A stretch of DNA of 41,518 nt, taken from positions 1 through 41,518 of the forward strand of contig JAQURG010000027.1 in assembly GCA_028715725.1 (NCBI GenBank), written 5' to 3'. Below are positions 34,654 through 41,518 of the stretch, one piece after another. The DNA comes from Methylococcales bacterium. Its GTDB lineage: Bacteria > Pseudomonadota > Gammaproteobacteria > Methylococcales > Methylomonadaceae. The first letter of the stretch is position 1, and every line of letters starts with the position of its first letter. A program made the position numbers and the translations under genes. The notes below the pieces were generated by a model, which saw only the letters and a list, made by a program, of their open reading frames with translations, did not search any database and was not told where the DNA came from.

Positions 34654-35352
34654 TTAGTGATTATGATGTTCGGTGAACGCCATCACTTTCTTGACGAAGG
34701 GATCGTTCTCCATATCTCCGAAATCGGCGGCGTCTATATGTCTGTAATTGGCAATTTCTTCAATATCCACCGGCTTCCGGTGAGTTGCTGACAAAGGTTC
34801 AATTGCAATAAGGCGAAGCTCCGCACGCCCTGTTTTGTCTTTACTAATAATACTGGCTGGCAAGCTCACGTCCGGCAACCAAAGCACTTCTATATCCCTA
34901 TTATCTACTTTTCCTTTGCGCAGCTCCGCGCTTCGGTCCAGCACGCGTGTTTTTTTGACAGGTTTAAGTGCATGAAGCTCCTGTTGATCAAGCATGCTGG
35001 ATAATTTAATCCAATCGAAACTCATGTTATTAGTTGGCATATCGGCAGGCATGTATTCAATAGCAGTTTTATCGACATGGTAAAGCTTGCGGTATTGAAT
35101 GCTGCCATTAGCCGTCCGCTGCCATATTTCGCCATAATGGCCGTCGGCATCCTGCGTTTGCACCATGCCGGGTTTCCGCCAGAAAAACCAGGCTTTAGTT
35201 GATGTTGCTTTAAATTTGCCATGAGGAGTCACTTTCATTTCATAACGGCAGGCGACCTCCGGTAATTGTGAGTCACTATTGGCAAGGGAAGATGCAGACA
35301 GCCAAGGAAGGCTAAAGCTGAATAAGATTTTTAAGAAATCAAAAATTTTCAT
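34654..35352 (-). CDS. Secreted or periplasmic protein of unknown function
   Basis: 232 residues with a signal peptide (MKIFDFLKILFSFSLPWLSA, then SSLANS). The mature part begins LPEVACRYEMKVTPHGKF and alternates polar beta-type strands, including TKAWFFWRKPGMVQTQDADG and GEIWQRTANGSIQYRKLYH, with a late VKKVMAFTEHHNH end. No domain is recognised. The strand-rich pattern would fit a small barrel or a lipocalin-like protein binding a lipid or phosphate ester, but this is a guess. It follows phoA on the same strand after about 147 bases and a possible terminator, so its expression may be partly separate. Confidence 0.7.
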   Translation of the reverse strand: MKIFDFLKILFSFSLPWLSASSLANSDSQLPEVACRYEMKVTPHGKFKATSTKAWFFWRKPGMVQTQDADGHYGEIWQRTANGSIQYRKLYHVDKTAIEYMPADMPTNNMSFDWIKLSSMLDQQELHALKPVKKTRVLDRSAELRKGKVDNRDIEVLWLPDVSLPASIISKDKTGRAELRLIAIEPLSATHRKPVDIEEIANYRHIDAADFGDMENDPFVKKVMAFTEHHNH

Positions 35353-35378
35353 GAAGGTATGAATCAGTATCGAACAAG

Positions 35379-35400
35379 AAAAAGGATAAAAGTATCCCTT
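35379..35400 (-). terminator. Possible terminator after phoA
   Basis: On the minus strand a GGATA-CTTT-TATCC hairpin, extended by AAAG on one side and CTTT on the other, is followed by TTTTTC. It is 100 bases past the phoA stop and just before the start of the next gene. The stem is short, so confidence is moderate. Confidence 0.4.
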
Positions 35401-35499
35401 TCCGTAATATGATAATAATCGTCTGGCCGGGTAAGGAACTCAAAGTCCGCCTTTCCTCACTATGTTTCCCGGATTTGTCTATGTGCTCTTAATCAGACC

Positions 35500-37101
35500 T
35501 TAACGACGTTGCTCGGCAAGTCCCAGCGCTTCAGCCATTACATGATAAATCACGTTTTGCTCCATCACACCATGAAACAGATGCGCTTTCGGTCCGCCTG
35601 CAAATATGGCGACATCTTCAGCGGCATGCGTTTCCGCCCCCAGCGGGATAATTGTTTCCTGTAGATAATCCGGAGCTTGCACCTGAGGATTGACAAGTAA
35701 AGGACGTCCAAAGGCAGGAGAGAAAGACGCCGGATTGTGACCTTCACTACCTGAGGGCCATGACGCAGTGTTTGGCGTCGTGAAGGTTTTTGAACCTGCC
35801 GGCTGAAGATTGGAAGCCCCCGTATAACCTGTGCCGTTAGCATAGTTCAATGTAGTGTAGGGCAGGCCCAGCATATCGAGATCCGGAGAGCTTGCGCCCA
35901 CGCCTTGGGTCAAGCCCAAAATAGGATTACCCCGCTGCGGATAACCGCCAATGGTGAATACATGACTATGGTCGGCAGTCACTATGATCAGCGTTTCCTT
36001 AGTGTTAGTCTTTTCCATAGCGGCTTGAACTGCGGCCGCCAATTGCTGGGTGTCGGTCAATGCGCGATAAGCATTACCCGAATGGTGGGCGTGATCGATA
36101 CGCCCTCCTTCAACCATTAAAAAATAACCGTTTTTATTTTTTTTCAAAATATCGATGGCTTTACGGGTCATTTCGGTCAATGACGGTTCACCGGCTTTAT
36201 CATGTGCGATACGGTCGGCTTCATAGTGAACATGCGAAGGTTCAAATAAGCCCAGTAAATGATCGGTTGCGTTCGGGTCAATCGCATCGAACTGTTCCTT
36301 ATTCCAGACATACCGGGCATTGTTGTGCTTGTTTATCCAGTCTGCGGTGAGATCGCGTCCATCTTTGCGTTTTCCTGCAATGCCGTATTCAGGATCGGTT
36401 GCTGTCTTGGGAATAAAACGGGTTCGTCCGCCACCTAATGCGACATCAATGCCGCCGTTTATATTGAAATCAATCAACTGTGCAGCGATATCCGGGACTG
36501 TGGCGCCGGCCGGTAGATCTGAATCGCCTTCCCAGTCGCGGTTAGTGGTATGTGCATAAGTTGCAGCCGGTGTTGCATGAGTAATCCGCGCAGTAGAAAC
36601 AATACCTACCGACATGCCATCTGATTTGGCTCGTTCTAAAATAGTGGTCAGTTTATTGGCGTTGACAATATTAGCATCAGGCTCGCTATGCGCCACAAAT
36701 TGATTGACAGAAAGCGAATCACCGATAGTTTTAACGCCGGTAACCATGGCAGTCATCGTAGGCGCGGAGTCCGGAGTTTGCTGATCGACGCTGTAAGTTT
36801 TAGATAACGCCAGATAAGGCAATTTTTCGAAGCTCAAGGAGTTTTCTTCGCCATGGCCGCCTTTTTGCTGGCCGTCATAAATTCGTGCAGCGGTGACAGT
36901 GGAAACACCCATGCCGTCACCGACAAATAAAATGATATTTTTTGCATGTTTTTCGTTCGGATTCAAATGTCCGGCGTCGATAACAGTTTGACGTCCGGCG
37001 TTGAACCAATCTTCCGGAGCGGGTTCTTCGGCCGACTGAACGATGCCGGTTGCAAGAACGGAACTAATAGTCGCTACGCTGAATTTCTTTAATAATTGCA
37101 T
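35500..37101 (-). CDS. phoA: Alkaline phosphatase PhoA
   Basis: 533 residues with a signal peptide (KFSVATISSVLATGIVQSA). The zinc and magnesium site is visible: D62 in FVGDGMG, the nucleophile S112 in DSAPTMTAMVTG, GGRIDHAHHSGN (Asp, His), and TADHSHVF with the late His. It hydrolyses phosphate monoesters in the periplasm. The nucleophile surrounding is DSAPT rather than the DSAAS of Escherichia coli, as in other PhoA subfamilies. A PhoB-box-like repeat is 110 bases upstream. It fits the surrounding phosphate-scavenging genes. Confidence 0.95.
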   Translation of the reverse strand: MQLLKKFSVATISSVLATGIVQSAEEPAPEDWFNAGRQTVIDAGHLNPNEKHAKNIILFVGDGMGVSTVTAARIYDGQQKGGHGEENSLSFEKLPYLALSKTYSVDQQTPDSAPTMTAMVTGVKTIGDSLSVNQFVAHSEPDANIVNANKLTTILERAKSDGMSVGIVSTARITHATPAATYAHTTNRDWEGDSDLPAGATVPDIAAQLIDFNINGGIDVALGGGRTRFIPKTATDPEYGIAGKRKDGRDLTADWINKHNNARYVWNKEQFDAIDPNATDHLLGLFEPSHVHYEADRIAHDKAGEPSLTEMTRKAIDILKKNKNGYFLMVEGGRIDHAHHSGNAYRALTDTQQLAAAVQAAMEKTNTKETLIIVTADHSHVFTIGGYPQRGNPILGLTQGVGASSPDLDMLGLPYTTLNYANGTGYTGASNLQPAGSKTFTTPNTASWPSGSEGHNPASFSPAFGRPLLVNPQVQAPDYLQETIIPLGAETHAAEDVAIFAGGPKAHLFHGVMEQNVIYHVMAEALGLAEQRR

Positions 37102-37210
37102 GATGTATCCGTCTCAATACTTTAGTGAATCAGTGAAAAAACAACAACTGTTACCGGATTTCGCGTCAGTGACGATAATAATCGGGTTGGTGAAATACTA
37201 ATGAAAAGTT

Positions 37211-37228
37211 GTGACAGGATGATGAAAC
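37211..37228 (-). promoter_or_regulatory. PhoB-box-like repeat upstream of phoA
   Basis: Minus-strand GTTTCATCATCCTGTCAC has two units, GTTTCAT and CTGTCAC, 11 bases apart, matching 11 of 14 positions. An additional ATGAAAA unit adjoins (37201-37207, plus strand) at a 10-base spacing. Confidence 0.6.
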
Positions 37229-37368
37229 ACCCCGGCTTCAAGATTAACCGATAAGAATGGGGCTGGCAGGCGCTGGGATTGCTTAGCTGATAGTTTCCCG
37301 TAAATATCCCATTGCACAACCGTTCTGATTTCGTTATAGCCTTTCAAAACGGCAATTATTCGGGAGCG

Positions 37369-37386
37369 ATTTCATTAAAAAGTCAT
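37369..37386 (+). promoter_or_regulatory. PhoB-box-like repeat upstream of the GT4 gene
   Basis: ATTTCATTAAAAAGTCAT has two units, ATTTCAT and AAGTCAT, 11 bases apart, matching 10 of 14 positions. TACTAT at 37392-37397 is a possible -10. It lies 138 bases from the start codon. Confidence 0.45.
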
Positions 37387-37523
37387 ATTCGTACTATAGC
37401 ATTGGAGTTTGGCAACTCATTTTGCTAAAACCCGAAAATCCGATTTAAAACCATTAAAGTTGATGATCAATTCCGGGTTGCAATCGCTTTGCCGAATCTA
37501 ATCAGATACCGCCCGGGGACTTT

Positions 37524-38570
37524 ATGACATTGAGAATTGCATTCATCAGCGATGCCTGGCAGCCGCAAATAAACGGCGTAGTAACAACCATTGAAAATAC
37601 CTGTGCAATCTTGGAACGATCAGGGCATCAAATTAAACTCATTACCCCTGATCAATTTAAAACAATTCCCTGTCCCACTTACCCTTCAATTCAGTTAGCG
37701 CTTGCCTGTTATGGGAAATTGAAAAACTCACTGGATGAATTCAATCCGCAACGTATCCATATTGCTACCGAAGGTCCCTTGGGAATGGCTGCGAGGCGAT
37801 ATTGCCTCAACAGAAGGCTGGCATTCACCACATCATTTCATACCTTGTTTGCACAATATATTAATTTGCGATTTAAAATCCCCGTATCGTGGGGCTACGG
37901 TTTTTTGCGCTGGTTCCATGCTCCGGCCAAGAGGGTGATGGTCGCAACTTCATCGGTAGAATCTGAGCTAAAAGCAAGAGGTTTTAAAAATAGCCTGGTG
38001 CGCTGGTCTCGTGGCGTGGATTCTGATTTCTTTCATCCCAGGAATAAAAATTTTATATCCCTGCCTCGACCTGTATCCATGTTTGTTGGAAGAGTCGCCA
38101 TCGAAAAAAATATTGAAGCCTTTTTGACCCTGGATATATCAGGAACAAAAGTGGTGGTGGGCGATGGTCCGCAGTTGAAAGAGCTTAGAGCCAAATATCC
38201 TGATACGGTTTTTGTGGGCTTTCAGTCAGGCGAACTATTAGCCAGTTATATGGCGGCGGCAGATGTATTTGTATTCCCCAGTCGTACCGATACTTTCGGC
38301 ATTGTCATGCTGGATGCATTAGCCAGCGGTATACCTGTAGCCGCTTTTCCGGTAACGGGTCCGGTTGATGTCATTAACAGTGATAAAGTGGGTAAGCTTG
38401 ACGAGGATTTAAAAAAGGCAATCACTGAAGCTTTGCAACTGGATTCACAAGACTGTCGAAATTATGCGCTCGACTATTCATGGGCTAATTGCACCGAACA
38501 ATTTATTAATAACCTTGTTCCTGCCTTTGAAGAGATTAAGCAACTGGAATTAATAACAGATAAAGCATGA
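37524..38570 (+). CDS. GT4-family glycosyltransferase, probable glycolipid synthase
   Basis: 348 residues with the two-Rossmann GT-B fold. The acceptor domain starts RIAFISDAWQPQINGVVTTI and the donor-binding domain has SMFVGRVAIEKNIEAF and the RTDTFGIVMLDALASGIPVA motif. The usual E-x7-E is D-x7-D here. The family (GDP-mannose- or UDP-sugar-dependent alpha-glycosyltransferases) includes enzymes that glycosylate diacylglycerol under phosphate limitation. The neighbourhood of phoA, phoD, olsBA and PhoB-like boxes makes a glycolipid role likely, but the acceptor and sugar are not known. A GGGG ribosome-binding site is a few bases before the ATG. Confidence 0.85.
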   Translation: MTLRIAFISDAWQPQINGVVTTIENTCAILERSGHQIKLITPDQFKTIPCPTYPSIQLALACYGKLKNSLDEFNPQRIHIATEGPLGMAARRYCLNRRLAFTTSFHTLFAQYINLRFKIPVSWGYGFLRWFHAPAKRVMVATSSVESELKARGFKNSLVRWSRGVDSDFFHPRNKNFISLPRPVSMFVGRVAIEKNIEAFLTLDISGTKVVVGDGPQLKELRAKYPDTVFVGFQSGELLASYMAAADVFVFPSRTDTFGIVMLDALASGIPVAAFPVTGPVDVINSDKVGKLDEDLKKAITEALQLDSQDCRNYALDYSWANCTEQFINNLVPAFEEIKQLELITDKA

Positions 38571-38771
38571 ATATCCTGACGGGAACTGACAGTTATCGAT
38601 GCTTGTAGCAGTGATAATTCAACAGGCCTACCTATCCGGTTTGCATCAATTCTCTGTTGGCGACAAAAGAGAATGATTACACTAGCCGTAGCACCGCCAA
38701 TAATACAATATCAGCTTGTTATAACCTTTACATAAATCTAAACAAATATATTGCGATAAACGCCCGGCTTT

Positions 38772-39614
38772 ATGGAACTCTCACTGTTAACACTGAATCT
38801 TCATACTTATGAACAACATCCCCGCCATTGTGCTTTTGACACAATGCACCAACATGAGCGCGAGGTGGCTATCATTGCCGAGGCGATTGCTCATTTAAGT
38901 ATCGATGTCATTTGTTTTCAGGAAGTCGGGGAATACATGCATGACTCGATCACTACTCCTTACGGCGAATCGCCTTCCAACATGGCTTTTCGAATTTGCA
39001 GCAAATTACGTCATTGGGGACTTTGGTATCATATTCATCAGGATTGGAGTCACATTGGCTTTAATCGTTGGCGGGAAGGATCAGCCATCATGAGTCGTTA
39101 TTCGATGCAGCACAATTTTTCGGCTTATGTGCCTGCAGATTGTCGCAAAGACAATTATATGTCTCGAAATATCACTGTGTCGTGTATCGCTGTTCCCTGG
39201 TTCGGATTATTGCATATTGCCAATGTTCATTTAAGTTGGGCGCATCATGGCTTTTATGAAGAATACTATAACCTCCAAAAACTGATCCACTCACGCTTGC
39301 ATTTCGGTGTCAGAGGCGATTTAATCGTCGGCGATTTTAATGCGCCGGCCGGTGAACATGCCTATAACCATATCGTAGGGAATTTGGAATACGTGGATCA
39401 ATTTTACGAATTATACCCTCAGCGTTTTTACCAACCCAGCTATCAGGGCCAAATAGACGGATGGAAAAACTATCCGCCCAAGCGCATTGATTATATCTTC
39501 AAGCGTAATGGCCGCCCAATGCAAATCAAGACCATGGATGTCATATTCAACGAAGCATTCTATCCAACTGTTTCCGATCATTTCGGGTATCTGGCAAGAT
39601 TCGAGATGTTTTAA
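38772..39614 (+). CDS. Endonuclease/exonuclease/phosphatase family protein
   Basis: 280 residues of the DNase I-like fold: LLTLNLHTYE (metal Asn), CFQEVGE (metal Glu), NVHLSWAHHGF, LIVGDFNAP (Asp-Asn), RIDYIF and the C-terminal SDHFGY with the catalytic Asp-His pair. All active-site residues are present. No signal peptide is visible, so it probably acts in the cytoplasm unless the start is different. Members hydrolyse nucleic acids, phosphodiesters or phospholipid head groups. Between a glycosyltransferase and PhoD genes it may release phosphate from a lipid or nucleotide diester. No clear PhoB box is seen; the CATAAATCT near 38740 is only a weak resemblance. Confidence 0.85.
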   Translation: MELSLLTLNLHTYEQHPRHCAFDTMHQHEREVAIIAEAIAHLSIDVICFQEVGEYMHDSITTPYGESPSNMAFRICSKLRHWGLWYHIHQDWSHIGFNRWREGSAIMSRYSMQHNFSAYVPADCRKDNYMSRNITVSCIAVPWFGLLHIANVHLSWAHHGFYEEYYNLQKLIHSRLHFGVRGDLIVGDFNAPAGEHAYNHIVGNLEYVDQFYELYPQRFYQPSYQGQIDGWKNYPPKRIDYIFKRNGRPMQIKTMDVIFNEAFYPTVSDHFGYLARFEMF

Positions 39615-39616
39615 TC

Positions 39617-39657
39617 CTATTGAGCTATTTTTGAGTATGAACATGAAAAATCAATAG
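39617..39657. terminator. Possible bidirectional terminator
   Basis: CTATTG pairs with CAATAG and ATTTTT with AAAAAT in one stem with a bulge, between two convergent genes. T-rich stretches are inside the stem rather than after it, so this is tentative. Confidence 0.3.
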
Positions 39658-39659
39658 CC

Positions 39660-41264
39660 TTAAATAGTTGAAGGATAAATTGTCTGCGTAAAAAGAGTAT
39701 TGCCTTCGATGTCTTTTAATACAACGGTCATGACGCTCTCATTGTCAATATCAACCTGACCGAAGAACTGAAGGCCTGACAAGGGTGACAGGTTTGGGCT
39801 GGGGGATGCTTTCTGAAATATCACTTGAGGGCCGAAAGTATTATCAAGCTGATGAGGGCTGAAACTGCCGGCATTCAGAGGGCCGGAAACAAATTCCCAA
39901 AAGGGTTCGAAATTTTTAAACTCGGCTTTGCCAGGATCATAATAATGCGCAGCACAGTAGTGGACATCGGCAGTAAACCAGACCATATTTTCAATTTTCT
40001 CTTGTTTGACAAAAGCGAGTAATTCCGCCATTTCAAACTCACGGCCTGAAACAGGACCGTTCCCGTTAGCAAAGCTTTCAAATTGGGGCCGATTCAGTTG
40101 ATCCACGCCATCACGTGACTGCAAGCCGATAGGCATATCTGCGGCAATTACTTTCCATACGGCTGTCGAATTTTTCAAGCCGTCTTTCAGCCAATCTAAT
40201 TGCTCAAGTCCTAAATACGCCGTATCAATGCCGGGCTGATCCTGGCGATTGTAGTTATTTGCCCCGCGAAAGGAGCGCATATCCAGTGCAAAAATCTCCA
40301 GCAGTGGCCCATACGGCAATTTTCTGTAAATACGCTGGCCTTCGTTTGACTGGTAATAACGTATGGGTGCATATTCCAATGCCGCAAGAGTTCCCATTGA
40401 CACAAGATCGGCTATATTTTTTTCGGCATAGCGATCATCGTCCTCTAAATCTTTCGATGGCGACCAGTTATTAGTGACCTCATGATCGTCCCATAACCAG
40501 ATTGTTGGAACTTCTGCATTAAAACGCCGTAAGTTATGATCCAGCAGATTATATTTATAGCGGCCGCGAAATTCCTCCAGAGTCTCGGCGACCTTCGATA
40601 CTTCCGGAATTACGAGGTTGCGCCAGACTTCACCTGTTTCATGTACTATCAGGGTTTCCTGGATAGGGCAATCAGCATAAATACTGTCACCGCAATGGAT
40701 AAAAAAATCGGGGTCAGTTAAACGCATGGTTTCATAGATTCTCATGCCGCCAATGTCCGGATTAATTCCCCATCCTTGTCCACAGGTATCTCCAGACCAG
40801 AGAAACCGGATATTTTTCGCTTCATGGTCAGGGGCCGTCCGAAAACGTCCGGAATTAACCTCGCTCAATGCCTGGTGATTATTTGGATACTGGAACATCA
40901 CCCGAATGAAAACCTCGTGGCCGGCAGGTAATCCGGTTAAATCGATACGCGCAGTATAGTCGGTATCTTCAAGAGCCAAGGGGCCTTGTACTACCTTTAA
41001 ATCCCTAAAGTCAGCATTGAAACTGTATTCGACAATCATTTTGCCGGGGCCGTCGGCTCGGCTCCAGATAATAGCCCGATCTGAAAGCACATCGCCAAAT
41101 TGAATCCCGTACTGCAACTGTGGCTGGTCTGTTATTTCTGTAGTATTTAAGGATAGTGATGCCAGGCTGCTTAATCCGGATCTTGATGCAACAACGCCGG
41201 CGCTTAATGCGAAACCTGCTGTTTTTATAAAGGTTCTGCGTGATTTTTGATATTCATTCAACAT
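39660..41264 (-). CDS. phoD: Alkaline phosphatase PhoD, Tat-exported
   Basis: 534 residues. The N-terminus has a twin-arginine signal (SRRTFIK, R9-R10) and a hydrophobic stretch, so it is exported folded with its metal cofactor. The PhoD core is visible as FLWSGDTCGQGWG, FIHCGDSIYADCP, WLWDDHEVTNNWSP and FALDMRSFRG, with WFTADVHYCAAHYYDP towards the end. PhoD enzymes use iron and calcium and hydrolyse phosphate mono- and diesters in the periplasm. A PhoB-box-like repeat lies 50 bases upstream. It complements PhoA, which works on monoesters with zinc. Confidence 0.92.
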   Translation of the reverse strand: MLNEYQKSRRTFIKTAGFALSAGVVASRSGLSSLASLSLNTTEITDQPQLQYGIQFGDVLSDRAIIWSRADGPGKMIVEYSFNADFRDLKVVQGPLALEDTDYTARIDLTGLPAGHEVFIRVMFQYPNNHQALSEVNSGRFRTAPDHEAKNIRFLWSGDTCGQGWGINPDIGGMRIYETMRLTDPDFFIHCGDSIYADCPIQETLIVHETGEVWRNLVIPEVSKVAETLEEFRGRYKYNLLDHNLRRFNAEVPTIWLWDDHEVTNNWSPSKDLEDDDRYAEKNIADLVSMGTLAALEYAPIRYYQSNEGQRIYRKLPYGPLLEIFALDMRSFRGANNYNRQDQPGIDTAYLGLEQLDWLKDGLKNSTAVWKVIAADMPIGLQSRDGVDQLNRPQFESFANGNGPVSGREFEMAELLAFVKQEKIENMVWFTADVHYCAAHYYDPGKAEFKNFEPFWEFVSGPLNAGSFSPHQLDNTFGPQVIFQKASPSPNLSPLSGLQFFGQVDIDNESVMTVVLKDIEGNTLFTQTIYPSTI

Positions 41265-41313
41265 AATTACAACCCTTGAATCTGCAATTCAGGCTGTATT
41301 ATTGAAGCAGGTT

Positions 41314-41331
41314 ATGACATGCTCATGACGA
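41314..41331 (-). promoter_or_regulatory. PhoB-box-like repeat upstream of phoD
   Basis: Minus-strand TCGTCATGAGCATGTCAT: units TCGTCAT and ATGTCAT 11 bases apart, 11 of 14 positions matching. It ends 50 bases before the phoD start codon, the normal distance for a PhoB-activated promoter. Confidence 0.65.
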
Positions 41332-41518
41332 TAGAATTAAATCTTGAAGAATTTGGAGTTGCGCATGGCACCTCCTCAAACAGATAGTGTCTTTAGAAGC
41401 TGTTTGGAAATTCATCTTTTCGCCCATAAGGTATAAATTTTTATTATGAAATGAATAGTATGAGCACAAAAAACGGAAAAAACGTTACCCGAGTAATTTG
41501 AGTGAGGGGGCGTGGCGG

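Noticed and set aside
38735-38765. CATAAATCT near the start of the phosphatase-fold gene as a PhoB box
   Set aside because: The second 7-base unit matches at only 2 of 7 positions.

Overview
The window looks like a chromosome segment of a gammaproteobacterium with moderate G+C. The protein set (HU, MsbA-type exporter, PhoA/PhoD, LplT, OlsBA, PQQ-type propeller, REP-like palindromes beginning GTAGGAGCG) would fit a methanotroph of the order Methylococcales, but nothing here is diagnostic, so that placement is a weak inference.

Layout. (1) 1-7000, housekeeping and metabolic genes, almost all on the minus strand: an HU gene with a frameshifted C-terminus, a DapA-family lyase, a class II aldolase, a MocR/PdxR-type regulator and an MsbA-like ABC exporter. 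(2) 7200-9390, a decayed junction zone: a thiopurine methyltransferase pseudogene, an IS21 istA remnant, a VapBC pair with a palindromic operator, and a tRNA-Met-like remnant whose 3' half and terminator are intact. This is a plausible boundary of the island that follows. (3) 9744-23897, a type III-A CRISPR-Cas locus on the plus strand: cas6, a Cas_NE0113-family CARF gene, cas10/csm1, csm2-csm5, csx16, a CARF-adenosine deaminase fusion (Cad1 type), a CARF-PD-(D/E)XK nuclease (Card1/Can2 type), the CRISPR array, cas2 and a truncated cas1. Many of the genes overlap by 1-4 bases. The Cas10 GGDD motif is intact, so invader RNA should trigger cyclic oligoadenylate (cOA) synthesis. At least two different effectors could respond, one deaminating a nucleotide and one cutting nucleic acid, and Csx16 would be the likely off-switch. 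I see no HEPN-type Csm6/Csx1 RNase. The array carries a 269-base insertion with two very small hydrophobic ORFs, its last repeat is cut short beside a palindrome, and Cas1 lacks its C-terminal catalytic half. The locus therefore looks able to interfere but not to acquire spacers by itself.

(4) 23950-27120, mixed minus-strand genes: a VOC protein, an orphan ribbon-helix-helix-like antitoxin, an alpha/beta hydrolase and an M14-like metallopeptidase. (5) 27300-41520, what I read as a phosphate-starvation region. It holds ornithine-lipid synthesis (olsB-olsA), lplT, a secreted PQQ-type propeller, a GNAT-amidohydrolase fusion, a small periplasmic protein, PhoA, a GT4 glycosyltransferase, an endonuclease/exonuclease/phosphatase-family enzyme and a Tat-exported PhoD. 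Upstream of seven transcription units I find 11-bp-spaced direct repeats resembling the PhoB box (CTGTCAT-N4-CTGTCAT), matching 10-12 of 14 positions. Together these suggest a coordinated response: scavenge phosphate from organic esters and replace phospholipids with phosphorus-free lipids.

All family assignments come from reading motifs in the translated sequence; no database search was run.
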